Below, piece after piece: positions 43,481-55,049 of a stretch of DNA of 64,000 bases (within the stretch, counting starts at the first letter, position 1; each line of letters starts with the position of its first letter). Origin of the DNA: Calamus simplicifolius (Eukaryota > Streptophyta > Magnoliopsida > Arecales > Arecaceae). The notes under the pieces were generated by a model that saw nothing but the letters and a program-made list of their open reading frames with translations, was not told where the DNA came from and searched no databases. The DNA is taken from positions 1 to 64,000 of the forward strand of contig UESW01004239.1 in assembly GCA_900491605.1 (NCBI GenBank). The letters are read 5' to 3'. A program made the position numbers and the translations under genes.

Positions 43481-45058
43481 GTCATGTCTTACCAATGTAA
43501 ACATGCAATAACATGAATCAATAACATACAATAACTACCTGTGGGCTAAGTTATTATACTCAAATAGACTCATTAACTTAATGATGTGACTAACAAATTA
43601 TATTTCTTTCTTAATTTCTGTGGGTAATTAAGAAAATAATTTGTTATTGCATCCTAATTAATTATATTAGTGCAATAAAAATTCCTGTGGGATAAGATTC
43701 ATTACATTAATATAATTAGTCACAATTAATGTCATCTAACCTTATGTGATCTTTGCAACTCAATATATAATTTTGATTAATCAAAGATGCTGTGGCTACT
43801 CTTTAATTAATCAAATCATATTGATCATGACATTTGAATTCCATTATATGCATATAGATTAACTAATTTAGCATGATTATTAAGTAGTAATCTTAATCAA
43901 CGTGACATTTACAAATCAAGATCTGAGTTAATCAAATTGGCCAGGCCAGTAAAAGAGAAGTGGGGGTCCTCCGTTGCTTTCCTTAGGTCAGTCAATGAAA
44001 CCAATTAAGTAACCTCAATCTCTTTACTTTTCTAGACACCAATTGACCAATCAGACCTTGAAAGGATTTGCACTGTGATTTTACACTACCACCAAATTCA
44101 TGCATAGAATAAATCTAGTATACAAAACAGAAGACAACATTTCAATTATCTATTTAATAAATTTTAAAATTATCATCTTAAGAAAAATTTTTGTTAATTA
44201 ACACACGTCCGACCGTAGCTCATTATTCGCTCGGGCCAGTCTATGCAAACACTGTAGGACACTGTAGGCATAGAGACTTAGGAGGCGTATTTTAATACAA
44301 AAATTTTAAACTTAAGAAATAAATGATAAAACTGATCAATTTGATTTTAAATCTCTTAAGAAAACCAAAGGACCCAAAGCGAGAAAATTGAAACCGCAAT
44401 AGACATTTTCTCTCTTTAATATGTCACCGCATATGGTTATGAAAGCCACTTTTTTCTCTTATGTTACCGCTTCGCTCGTGAGCAAAAATGAGCAAAAATC
44501 GGACGGCCAAGAAAAACGGAACAACAGAGGAAAAAACAGCCACTGTAGATATGAACCTGAGAGCGACCAAAAAAAAATCTGTGACGCGATAAAACCGAAA
44601 ACGCACGAATTCTTTCCTTTTGAACAAAATATGTTTCAAAAGAGGCAAAGTTTTCTAATATTGAGCTATAAATTCGGTTGCTCAAAATTTCAAAACAATA
44701 AATCAAAGTGAAGAACCGAGAAGCAAAAATCGGAACCATAAATGTAGGATTAAAAAAGAAAAGACCAAAGAGTAACCATCTCTCAAACAAACTTCATGGC
44801 GATCTATTAACTCTTCCGATATGTAGGTAGTTGGGTAAAACGCACCAAGGTATTACCAGTAGCCTCCCTTTGGTGTGTCCCTAATATCCCTACCATACAT
44901 TCGTTGGGTCAAATAATCCAGGGTACTACCAGTAGCCTCCCCTTGGACTATCCCTATGTGAGAGAAATAGAGACCAAAAAGCCTACGAACAATAAAATAA
45001 TCAAGTCTCCAATGATGGAAATGCTCACAATAATAAAAAAAAAAGGCAGAGATATAAA
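43481..45058 (-). other. Long 5' leader of copia D
   Basis: About 1.6 kb between primer site and gag, longer than in many copia elements. No conserved frame was found. Near 44,853-44,945 a phrase ACCAGTAGCCTCCC occurs twice, 68 bases apart. The rest is AT-rich. Confidence 0.6.
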
Positions 45059-45071
45059 GCTCTGATACCAA
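45059..45071 (-). other. Primer binding site of copia D
   Basis: Minus-strand TTGGTATCAGAGC, the usual match to the 3' end of initiator tRNA-Met, directly beside the LTR. Confidence 0.88.
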
Positions 45072-45072
45072 C

Positions 45073-45606
45073 TGTAAGAAAACTATTAACAATCTACACA
45101 ATATTGCATAGAGTTAATAGTTAGGATCTTTTTTATTACCTCCAGCCATTGCTTTCGATCTACCTCTAGAAGATCTGAATCAGGATCTCGATCTTCCTCT
45201 CGATGGATCTTGATCTTCCTCCTCTGTATGGATCTTGATCTTCCTCCTCTCGATGAATCTTAATCTTCCTCCTCTCTATGGATCTTGATCTTCCTCCTCC
45301 TCTCTATGGATCTTGATTGAGCGCTTCAATCAATGAGCTATCGCACTCTGATGGTATATGCCCTCAGGATGTGCTCTTGATCAGGGACCCAATGCCTCCG
45401 CTTGTTTTGATTTTTTTTTCTTTCGATAACATTGTCTCGAAAGCCTTAGGAAGGGATCCCTATTTAAAGAGATACTCAAATCCCTTTCATTCCACCGCCT
45501 GCTCCCATCAAGCAGGCGTTTAACATTTAAGGGGCCGTTATCACTTATTAATTAGTGGAAACAATCGTAATAAAAATAGGACCATCTATTGCGATGGGTT
45601 ATTACA
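45073..45606 (-). repeat. 5' LTR of copia D (534 bp)
   Basis: Runs from TGTAAGAAAAC to GGGTTATTACA and matches the outer parts of 37,219-39,098. Confidence 0.93.
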
Positions 45607-45611
45607 TTCTT

Positions 45612-45800
45612 CCCCTTGTCTGCCACCATCTCTTTCAACCCCCGATAAAACCCTTGCCCCAACCCTAACCCGCCCTCGCCCAGCACCCTCGGCCGCAAGA
45701 GAGTGTAATAACCACCCTCACCCACCGGCCACCGCCCTCGGCCGAGAGCAAAATACCCAAGACGGGGGGCGCGGGCTGATTTAGCCAACGGGGAAAGGAG
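45612..45800 (-). pseudogene. Start codon and upstream region of the captured NAP1-related gene
   Basis: Minus-strand ATG at 45,629 opens MVADKGK, a typical beginning for a plant NAP1-related protein; after copia D the exon goes on at 37,218 with KAKVVEGG. The GC-rich stretch upstream, to about 45,800, differs from the AT-rich CACTA body and is probably the captured 5' untranslated region and promoter. Confidence 0.65.
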
Positions 45801-47339
45801 AGGAGCTTCGATTCGAGCGGAAGATTTGGCTCGTTTTTATTTGACTTTTGAAAGTGAAAAATTTCGGCATCCGTGAGAGGGAAGAAAGAGAATACATTAG
45901 TGAGCGACAGAAGTTTTAAAATTTTAAATTATACTGAGACGTTGAACCCTTAAAATTTGATCTAACGGTTTAAAAATATATATATATTATTTAAAAATAT
46001 ATTTAATATAAGATTTTTTTAAAAAAAATATTAGCTGTTTTATTAACCATTTAAATCACTTCATAAAATTATTTCAATAATTTATTAATATATAATGTCA
46101 CTATTTTTTAAAGTATCAATAAAAAATATGGAAACATATTCAAAAGTTAAAAAATGAAGGCAAATAATTTATTATATATAATTTTAAAGTATTCTTAGTT
46201 ATAAAATCCAAACATTCCAATATTTTATCCACAAGAAATATAAATTGCTGAGGTTGAGGTAAAGAAAATATTAATCACCTATTTGTTGAGTTTCGACTCC
46301 CATAGGCGGCCCTCTCTTTACTTCTCCGACCACTCCTTCCACTGAAGTGGCTGTCTAGGGAGGCGTGCGAGGCTGTTGGGCCTCGCACATCAACGGCAGC
46401 TCCATAGCATGGCCGTGCTCTTCTTCCCCAAAAATATTCAACAAATAAAAATAGAAACAAAAAAAAGGAGAAAATCAAGAATAAAGATTAAAAAATTACC
46501 TTGTTTGCTCGTCCCCAAGTATTTAAATCGCTCAGACAAAGGAGAGGGAAGCCCGACAGTCAAATAGAAATGGGCGGCTCGGACGGAGGAGAGGGAAGCT
46601 CGATGATCAAATGAAACGGGCACTAGGCGATAGGAATTGATTTAAGTTTAATTTATAAGAAAAGGATTTATAGTATTTAAATATTTTTATAATAAAATTA
46701 TGAACAAAAAGTTGGGATCATAGTGGTTATGATAGTGAGTTTTTTAAGGTTTGAACGATTAGAATTTGATCTAAGATTTGAAATTTGGATTTGTTCACAA
46801 ATTTAAGGTTTGAAATTTGATCTAAGATTTGAATGAAATGGGCACTACGCCCTATGAGAGGGAAGAAACTGGTGAGCAAGCGGCAGAAGCTTTGAAATTT
46901 GGATTTGTTTAAAGATCTTGAACGATTAGAATTTGATCTAGCGGTTCAAAAAAAATTTTAGCATTACAAAGGTCAGTGGGTGGTTGTTAGTCAAATTTAG
47001 GTCCAGCAATCTTGACTTATTAATAGGTCAAGTTGGGTCGGCTTAAATGAGGTTGATCTAACCCAAACAATTGATTGCTTATTTGGTCACTCTTTAACTA
47101 CCACATAATTTTTCTTATTACATAGCCTGTTGTCCTTTACCTAATTTATGTAATAAGCTCAAACCTTTTATCCTATATTACATAAAACCTTAACCTTTGT
47201 AATTGCCATCATATTTAATTGCCACCATCTTTAACATAAAGCAAGAGATGGGAATTTCCTACTTGTTATCCTATAATCTTAAATACTATACAACCTTTGT
47301 TATTTGCCACAACCTAGCAAACCGAGTTGATGGTTCATG
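45801..47339. other. CACTA E right interior
   Basis: About 1.5 kb, mostly AT-rich. Two related blocks, near 45,880-45,980 and 46,855-46,960, share GAGAGGGAAGAAA and AATTTGATCTA phrases, so a local duplication is likely. A short GC-richer block near 46,300-46,430 could be more captured sequence but was not recognised. No transposase fragment was seen. Confidence 0.5.
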
Positions 47340-50300
47340 AAACAACTTAATAGGATTTTTCGAGGGATTATTTTTATTAATAACTCATTAATTCTGAGGG
47401 ATTTTTCAAGGGATTATTTTATCAATTTTTTTTACAAATAAGCCATTTATTATAGAAATATCCCTCGAAAAATTCCTCGCAAAATCATCAAAAAATCCAA
47501 AACCCTCGGAAATTAATTTTGCGAGGGATTTTTTCGAGGGATTTTTTTCATCAAAAATTCTATTAATAACTCATTAATGAAAAAGAAATCCCTTGGAAAA
47601 TTCCTCACAAAATTAATTTCCAAGGGATTTTCCGAGAGATATTTTTATCATTTTTTTTACAAACAAGTTTATTATTGAAATATCTCTCAAAAAATTCCTC
47701 AAAAAATCATCAAAAAATCCCTCGGAAATTAGTTTTGCGAGGGATTTTCCGAGGGATTTTTTTCATCAAAAATTTTATTAATAACTTATTAATGAAAAAG
47801 AAATCCCTCGAAAAATCCCTCGCAAAATTAATTTCCGAGGGATTTTTCAAGGGATATTTTTTATCAATTTTTTTTGCAAACAAGTTTATTATTGAAATAT
47901 CCCTCAAAAAATCCCTCGGAAATTAGTTTTGCGAGGGATTTTTTGAGGGATTTTTTTCATCAAAATTTTTTTAATAACTCATTAATGAAAAAGAAATACC
48001 TCGGAAAATTTCTCGCAAAATTAATTTTTAAGGAATTTTCCGAGGGATATTTTTTATCAATTTTTTTACAAATAAGCCATTTATTATTGAAATATCCCTC
48101 AAAAAATTTCTTGAAAAATCATCAAAAAATCCCTCGGAAAATCCCTCGGAAATTAATTTTCGAAGAATATTTTTTATCTTTTTTTACAAATAAGCCATTT
48201 ATTATTGAAATATCCCTCAAAAAATCCCTCGAAAAATCATCAAAAAATCCCTCAGAAAATAGTTTTGCAAGGAATTTTTCAAGGGATTTTTTTCATCAAA
48301 AATTTTATTAATAACTCAATAATGAAAAAGAAATCCCTCGAAAAATACCTCACAAAATTAATTTCTGAGGGATTTTCTGAGAGATATTTTTTATCAATTT
48401 TTTTTACAAAGAAGCCATTTATTATTGAAATATCTCTCAAAAAATCCCTTAGAAAATCATCAAAAAATCCCTCAAACAATCCCTCGGAAATTAGTTTTAC
48501 GAGGGATTTTCCAAGGAATTTTTTTCATCAAAAATTTATTAATAACTCATTAATGAAAAAAAAATCCCTCAAAAAATCCCTTGAAAAATTAATTTCTAAG
48601 GAATTTTTCGAGGGATATTTTTTATCAATTTTTTTTACAAACAAGCCATTTATTATTAAAATATCCCTCAAAAAATCCCTCAACAAATCATCAAAAAATC
48701 CCTCAAAAAATCCCTCCAAAATTAATTTCCAAGGGATTTTCCAAGAGATATTTTTTATCAATTTTTTTTTTACAAACAAGCCATTTATTATTGAAATATC
48801 CCTTGAAAAAGCCCTCGAAAAATCATCAAAAAAATCCCTTGAATTTTTTATTAATGAGTTATTAATAAAATTTTTGATGAAAAAAAATCCCTTGGAAATA
48901 GTTTTGTGAGGGATTTTTCGAGGGATTTTTTTCATCAAAAATTTTATTAATAACTCATTAATGAAAAAGAAATCCCTCGAAAAATCCCTCACAAAATTAA
49001 TTTTCGGGGGATTTTTCTATGGATATTTTTTATCAATTTTTTTTATAAATAAGCCATTTATTAAAATATCCCTCAGAAAATTCCCTGAAAAATCATCAAA
49101 ATGTCCCTCAAAAAATCCCTCAGAAATTAGTTTTGCGAGGAATTTTTGAGAGATTTTTTCATCAAAAATTTTATTAATAACTCATTAATGAAAAAGAAAT
49201 CCCTCACAAAATTAATTTCTGAGGGATTTTTTGAGGGATATTTTTTATCAATTTTTTTTACAAAGAAGCCATTTATTATTGAAATATTCCTCTAAAAATC
49301 CCTCAGAAAATCATCAAAAAATCCTTCAGACAATCCCTCAAAAATTGTTTTGCGAGGGATTTTTTGAGGGATTTTTTTATCAAAAATTTTATTAATAACT
49401 CATTAATGAGAAAGAAATCCCTCGCAAAATTAATTTTTGAGGGATTTTTCGAGGGATATTTTTATCAAATTTTTTTTACAAACAAACCATTTATTATTGA
49501 AATATCCATCATAAAATCCCTCAAAAATCATCAAAAAATCCCTCAAAAAATCCCTCAAAAATTAATTTCTGAGGGATTTTCTGAGGGATATTTTTTATCA
49601 ATTTTTTTTACAAACAAGCCATTTATTATTGAAATATCCCTCGGAAAAGCCTCGAAAAATCATCAAAAAAATCCCTTGGATTTTTCATTAATGAGTTATT
49701 AATAAAATTTTTGATGAAATAAATCCCTCAAAAATTAGTTTTGTGAGGAATTTTTTGAGGGATTTTTTTATCAAAAATTTTATTAATAACTCATTAATGA
49801 AAAAGAAATCCCTCGAAAAATCCCTCAAAAATTAATTTCTGAGGGATTTTTTGATGGATATTTTTATCAATTTTTTTTACAAACAAGCCATTTATTATTG
49901 AAATATCCCTTAAAAAATCCCTTAGAAAATCATCAAATGTCCCTCAAAAAATCCCTTGAAAATTAGTTTTGCGAGGGATTTTCTGAGGGATTTTTTTTAT
50001 CAAAAATTTTATTAATAACTCATTAATAAAAAGAAATCCCTCGCAAAATCCCTCACAAAATTAATTTTTGAGGGATTTTTTGAGGGATATTTTTTATCAA
50101 TTTTTTTAGAAACAAGCCATATATTATTGAAATATCCCTCGGACAATCTGTCAAAAAATCCCTCGAAAATTAAATTTTGTGAGGGATTTTTTTATTGGAA
50201 TTTTTTTACAAAGAACCCATTTATGTTAGAAATATCCTCGAAAAATCCCTTAGAAAATTAATTTTGCAACGGATTTTGTGAGAAAATATTTTTTATCATA

Positions 50301-50380
50301 AAATTTTATAATTTATATTTTTTGTCGGAAAATCCCTTGGAATTGCGAGGGATTTTTTTTCCTTGGTAAAATCCCTCGGT
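47340..50380. repeat. Right subterminal array of CACTA E
   Basis: Three kilobases of higher-order repeats. Each unit holds a TTTTGCGAGGGATTTTTCGA-type block, AATAACTCATTAATGAAAAA, and TTTTTTACAAACAAGCCATT followed by a series of AATCCCTC motifs on the other strand. Both orientations of the CCCTCGAAAAATCC motif alternate, so the array can fold. Open frames in it are repeat artefacts. Confidence 0.9.
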
Positions 50381-50402
50381 AAATCACACTTTTCTAGTAG
50401 TA

Positions 50403-51084
50403 ATCTAGATAGACTACGACAAAGTCATCTAGAAAGTCATATAGGATGTCTGTCATGAAATTGCAGAAGGTAGTCGGTGCGTTCGTCAGGCCAAAGGCAT
50501 GATGAACTCGAATGAGCCGTACCGGATCACACACGTCGTCTTTGATTCATCTCCTGGCGCAATACACACCTGCTAATATCCAGAGCGTAGATCCAATTTG
50601 CTGAAGTATTCTGCCTTCAAAAGACGATCGAACAGATATGCTGCATTGGGCACCGGGTAGCGATTCTTCACAGTGACCTTGTTCAGGGCTCGATAGTCCA
50701 CACACATGCGTAGTGATCTATCCTTTTTGCGCTAAAAAGGATCGATGCTCTGAAAGGGGCACGGGATTGCTGAATCAGCCCCGCGGCCAGTAACTCATCC
50801 AGCTGAGTGCGCAGTTCCTTCAGTTCTGCAGGGCCCGCGCTCCGGGCTCCAGCTCGATTCGATGGTCGTGCGTGCATCGTGACGGTAATTCCTTCGGTAG
50901 CTCGTTGGGCATAAGATCGGTGAACTCCTGTAGTATCTCCCCCACCTGCGCTGGCACCTCCTCTGTATCCTTCGATTCGGGTTGAACCTGGACTAGTGCC
51001 GCGACATATGTCTGGTCTCCTTTCCTTAGGCCTTTATTGAGCTGCTTAGTGGATATCAGCCCGCTATCTGGAACTGTGCACGAA
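50403..51084 (-). pseudogene. RT: Element C: first half of reverse transcriptase
   Basis: Minus strand. ELRTQLDELLAAGLIQQS near 50,810 and a fingers region near 50,700 lead to DFLDDFVVVYLD, where the CACTA element interrupts. The joint lies inside the catalytic motif. Several frame changes and a missing conserved block near 50,720-50,750 show age. Confidence 0.85.
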
Positions 51085-51560
51085 CTAGTGTTGCCCATCT
51101 TCTGCTTTGCAATGGTTGACTGCCGCTGCTCTCTTCCTTAGCGGCTGGTGGCAATGCTGAAACGAACCCGGTGCTGTCCTCTGATCTATCAGCATGCCAT
51201 TGAGATATAGCATGATCATTACCTTAGCTGCCTTGAAGAACTCCAGGCTAAGTATGATCTGAAAGTTGTCAAGTGGGATCACCAAAAAGCTGCACAGCCC
51301 TTTCCAGGGGCCGACTTCTAGATCAGCCTTTGCAAGGCCATTCACCCTCGCTGCCTTCGAGTTGATGGCCTTTATCATGGTTGCAACGGTGAAAGTCTGC
51401 AATCCTAACTCCTTCGCTATGTCTTCCGCGATGAAGTTTTCGGTGGCACCCGTATCAATCATGGCCCTCAGCTGGTGGCCATTGACCTTCACCGAAACAT
51501 AAAGAAGCCCTTTGCAGGATGGCGGCTTCCTGGTGACAAGCGCATTAATCGCTTGCAACG
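51085..51560 (-). pseudogene. PR: Element C protease
   Basis: AMIDTGATENFIAEDIAKEL is the retropepsin active site, near 51,410-51,470. PLDNFQIILSLEFFKAAKVM follows in place of the usual ILGMDF-type motif. It is open in one frame with the end of gag. Confidence 0.85.
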
Positions 51561-52654
51561 GGTTCACCCGAGAGGGTCCCTCTGAGTCATTGGATTCCTC
51601 GACCAGTTGGGAGATCAAGGCCATGAGCTTTCCCTTCTTCTGATAGTCGCGCGTCCGATGTGCACCTCCGCAGATAAAACAGCCTTGGGGCTGCTCAGAT
51701 TTGGTCATGGTATCCTTAGACTGCTGAGTAGTTCCCTTCTCTTTTCGGGCTGTCGTCTTCTTCTTCTTCCCTTGCTTCTTGGGGCGAGACGTCTTGCCCT
51801 CCTTGGCTTTAGCCTTCTGCTTGCCAGCGGCGGGGGTAGGCGTAGTGGTACGAAAGTCGATGAAGCTCTCGGCAACAGCCATCACCGAATTGAGATCTTT
51901 CACTCCTTACCTTTGCAGCTCCACATGCACCCAATTCTGTAACCCCGATTGAAAGTTGAACAAATTGTCGGCTTCAGACATGTCTGGTATGTCGAGTAGC
52001 AATGAGCTGAACTCCTTGACGTAGTCTCGATGGAACCTATCTGCTTCAGCTTCTTCAGTTGGTCCCTCGCCACCCATGTGACGTTGTGAGGGAGAAACTG
52101 AATCTTCAACTCTTCTTTGAGGGCCTCCCAAGTTGTAATTCCTAGCCTATCGGCATTTTGATCCTCCGTGTTGCGAGTACGCCACCATAGCTTGGCATCA
52201 CCAGCAAGGAACATGCTGGCGAGGCAGATTCGCTGCGCTTCCGATATATTCATTGCTAGGAAGAACTCCTCCACGTCCCATACGAAGTTCTCCAGTTCCT
52301 TGGCATTGTGTGCGCCGCTGAATGGCTTCGGATCAGGTACACGGATTTGGGATGGATGTGGTTGATTCGCATAGGGTTGGCGTGCGTGCTCTCTCCTGAG
52401 GGCATCCACTTCGTCTCCCAGCTCCTTGATGCGATTCAGAACCTCCTCTAGAACAACATCTCTTCCATCCTGTTGGCCTTCATTGGAAGAGCTTGGCCCG
52501 GCTCCATGATCTGGTTGTGCCGGGATTGCTGCTGGATCTGATTGATCTGCTGCTGCTGCTCCAAGGATCGGGTGATGAGATCAGTAAACCCACCCTCTGG
52601 AGGAATCCCGACAATAGCCTCGAGCCTTGCTGTTCAATCGTTGTGATTCACCAT
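51561..52654 (-). pseudogene. gag: Element C gag
   Basis: A likely start at 52,654 lies 54 bases inside the primer site. The Retrotrans_gag region is near 51,990-52,330 (FSGAHNAKELENFVWDVEEF, GDAKLWWRTRNTED). A lysine-rich linker leads to a zinc knuckle CFICGGAHRTRDY near 51,680, with Tyr where the last Cys is expected. A frame change falls near 52,020 and stops near 51,905. Confidence 0.85.
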
Positions 52655-52707
52655 GGTTTATTTTTAGAAGAAAAAAAATATGCTCCTTGGGTTCTTGTAT
52701 TGAACGC

Positions 52708-52718
52708 GCTCTGATACC
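52708..52718 (-). other. Primer binding site of element C
   Basis: Minus-strand GGTATCAGAGC, five bases from the LTR end, complementary to the end of tRNA-Met. Confidence 0.82.
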
Positions 52719-52723
52719 CTCTT

Positions 52724-54344
52724 TGTCACCCGGCTAGGTATGGGCTATTTTTTTTTCTAAATATGGAAGCGTCCTAGCAGGGGACTGGCCTTAGCACGCC
52801 TCGTGCTAAGTCAGCCTCTCTCTCTATCTCAGAGTTGTTGCACAATAGGCTAGGGTAAGGTTGATCGAGACCTCCCCCTACAGGAACCCCAAGAACCCCA
52901 ATCAGAAATCAAGATCAATGCCCAGCCCAACACAAGATGTACAGGGTAAACTCTACCCCAACCTCTTTTATTAATAACAATCCCAAGAGGAAGACAAGAT
53001 GACTATGTGCCATAGCGCTACAAGAAATCTCTCACCGATCTCTCCCTTACCTTGCCTTTATGCTATAAGATCACTCACCCGTAACCCATAGATGATCGCC
53101 CATAGGAAGCTCCTCAACGGCGGAGCCGTCTCTTCTCTTTCTCCTCCTTCTCGCCCAAGGTGGAGAATAGAAGATGCCTTCAATAACTTGATGGCATTGA
53201 ATTGGATTCTATTTGATTCCCCTCTATTGTATATCCTTCCGAAGACCTCTGACCTCTTATTTATAAGTGCAGCCACCGCCTTATCCAATGCTTATCCCGT
53301 CCTTAGCCTTATCTTCATGCACCACCTCAAACAATGCTCCGCCTAATCTCTTCCAAGACTTATCCCTTGATGGCCATTGGATAGGCTGACGAAGGGATCA
53401 AGTTGCAGCTGGGTTGACGCCTCAATTCTTCATCCAAAAAGCTCCAACGGTGACTTTGGATAATGGCCAAAATATCCTCAACTAACTCTCCAAAATCTTA
53501 TCTAAATCTTCATGTTTGTTGCTTATGGATAATGGCTGATTTGCCCCTCCAAAATCTACTGGCTGGAGTCCCAAATCTTACCCATAAGATAAGGTTTGGA
53601 TTTTTCTGATAATGATGGATTTGCCCCTCAAAAATCATTGGCTGGACGTTTGGGCGGTTGTAGACCGTTTCTGGGCAGTTATGGGCGCGCCTAGGCACTG
53701 GGTGCGCTTGAGTGTCGGCCGTTGGGCGCACGCCCGCCTGGCATGCACCAACGGTCGGGCAGGCCGCCTGCCCGCTCGCCCGAGCTCACTGCCTGCCCAC
53801 CCGCATGCTGATGCGCTGCCCGGTTGGCCGCCTGCCAGCCGGGCGTGCATGGAAGGCTGTCTGGGCATGCGTGTGCGCAAGGAGCCACCTGTGCCTGGGT
53901 GCGCGGCCGTCTGCGCATGCCTGGGCACACGGCCAGGATGGCCAGCACGCGCCTAGGCGCGCTGCAGGGCTGGCCTGCGTGCGCAGCCAGCCTAGCCTGC
54001 GCATGCGGGTGCGTTTGCCTTGCCAAGCTCTGCACCGCTAAGGAATGGCTCCGGATCTTCTTCGGCCATGCACGCCTTGTTGAAATTGGGCTTGCTAATG
54101 CCGACTCCGCATGCCATCGCGTCTGAAAAATGAATCCGCATCCGGCCTTGGCGCTTGGATCACCAACCTCGCGCCATGTGTCTAACTAAGTGTGGAGCTC
54201 GCCGGCCCTTCAGACGGACGTGCGCATCCCGTGGCACTGTCAACCTCCGTCCTGGCAGGTCCTCGGCCACCTGCCTTGTCCGCGATGCGCACCGCGGGCT
54301 GCGCTATGGCCCTCCTGGCCGTGCGCATCACTGGGGCGGTGACA
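52724..54344 (-). repeat. 5' LTR of element C (1621 bp)
   Basis: Same ends and content as 27,240-28,842. Its GC-rich part (53,690-54,010) differs from the other copy by several small insertions. Confidence 0.92.
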
Positions 54345-55009
54345 CTAAACTATGCCACGTACTCTCGAATGCTCCCTATCTGCCTCAGCTTCCTTAGATT
54401 CTCTCGAGCAAGCCACCCTGCATTGCTCGGCTGAAACTGATCCTTCAGTTCCCTCTTGAAGATCTCCCATGTCTCGATTTTGGGATGCCCTGTACGGTCA
54501 TCCTCGGTCGTCCTGGTCCTCCACCAGAGCTTGGCGTTACCCTTCAAATATGTTGAGGCCCGATCCACCTGATCAGGTGCTGGGATCTTTGACGCACGAA
54601 AGTAAACTTTCATATCGCATATGAAGTTCTCAACTTCCGCCGCGCTCCTGACTCCGCCGAAGGTCTTAGGCTCCCGAACCTTCGCTTCCTTTGCCGGAGC
54701 GCCGACCATGTTGACTGGACTCTGTGCCTCCTGCTTTTGTTGGATCAACTCTTCCTCCAAAGCATAGATCCGAAGCTCTAATCTCTCCTCCATGGCTAGA
54801 TCCGATCGCTGTTGTTGCAGATTTCGATGCTCGAGGTCACGAATCAGCCCCTCGTGCGCCTCGAACAGCTGATTATGTGAAGTTTGCAACTCGGTCAACT
54901 GCATGCTCAACTCCACACACACAACTACCAAATCCATGGTTGATCCTTCTCCTAAATCTCCCACAATCCCCTCCAAATGGGTCACATGATCTTCAACCGC
55001 TCTCGCCAT
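54345..55009 (-). pseudogene. gag: Element B gag, first part
   Basis: It opens at 55,009 (minus) and holds a coiled-coil-like part (IYALEEELIQQKQEA) and the Retrotrans_gag region (VREPKTFGGVRSAAEVENFI, GNAKLWWRTRTTEDD, ENLRKLRQIGSIREYV). A stop lies at 54,352, and element C follows at 54,344. The rest of gag resumes at 27,239. Confidence 0.87.
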
Positions 55010-55035
55010 CTGTGCTTGGAACTTGCTTTAACCGG

Positions 55036-55048
55036 GCTCTGATACCAA
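55036..55048 (-). other. Primer binding site of element B
   Basis: Minus-strand TTGGTATCAGAGC next to the LTR, matching tRNA-Met. Confidence 0.87.
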
Positions 55049-55049
55049 T

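Larger units (their letters stand above)
37219..45606 (-). mobile_element. Ty1/copia retrotransposon D, inserted in the captured exon
   Basis: LTRs at 37,219-39,098 and 45,073-45,606, both TGTAAGAAAAC to GGGTTATTACA. The primer site (GGTATCAGAGC, 45,059-45,071) lies beside the right LTR, so it reads minus. Gag, protease, integrase, RT and RNase H are in copia order. Flanking bases on the minus strand are AAGAA and AAAAA, a one-mismatch 5-bp duplication. The left LTR is longer only because solo LTR F sits in it. It is among the youngest insertions in the window. Confidence 0.93.
31130..50402. mobile_element. CACTA (En/Spm-type) transposon E, 19.3 kb, gene-capturing
   Basis: The left end is CACTACTAGAAAAAGG. 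The right end reads CTTTTCTAGTAGTA, the inverted match with the last base changed. The 3-bp target duplication ATC flanks it at 31,127-31,129 and 50,403-50,405. Long arrays of a GAGGGATTTTT-type repeat lie inside both ends, as CACTA elements have for transposase binding. No transposase ORF is seen. The middle holds fragments of three host genes on the minus strand, a copia element and a solo LTR. Confidence 0.9.
27240..54344 (-). mobile_element. Chromovirus-type gypsy element C, nested in gag of B
   Basis: LTRs at 27,240-28,842 and 52,724-54,344 both start TGTCACCC and end GGTGACA. A primer site with GGTATCAGAGC lies next to the right LTR. The order on the minus strand is gag, protease, RT, RNase H, integrase and a chromodomain-like tail, as in the Tekay/Del-type chromoviruses. 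CTAA flanks both ends (27,236-27,239 and 54,345-54,348). The element is split by a 19-kb CACTA transposon inside RT. Confidence 0.9.

Noticed and set aside
47674..49702. Several open frames of 80-234 codons made of KNPSKNPSE-like repeats
   Set aside because: They arise from the CACTA subterminal repeat and are of low complexity. No family or start context supports them.
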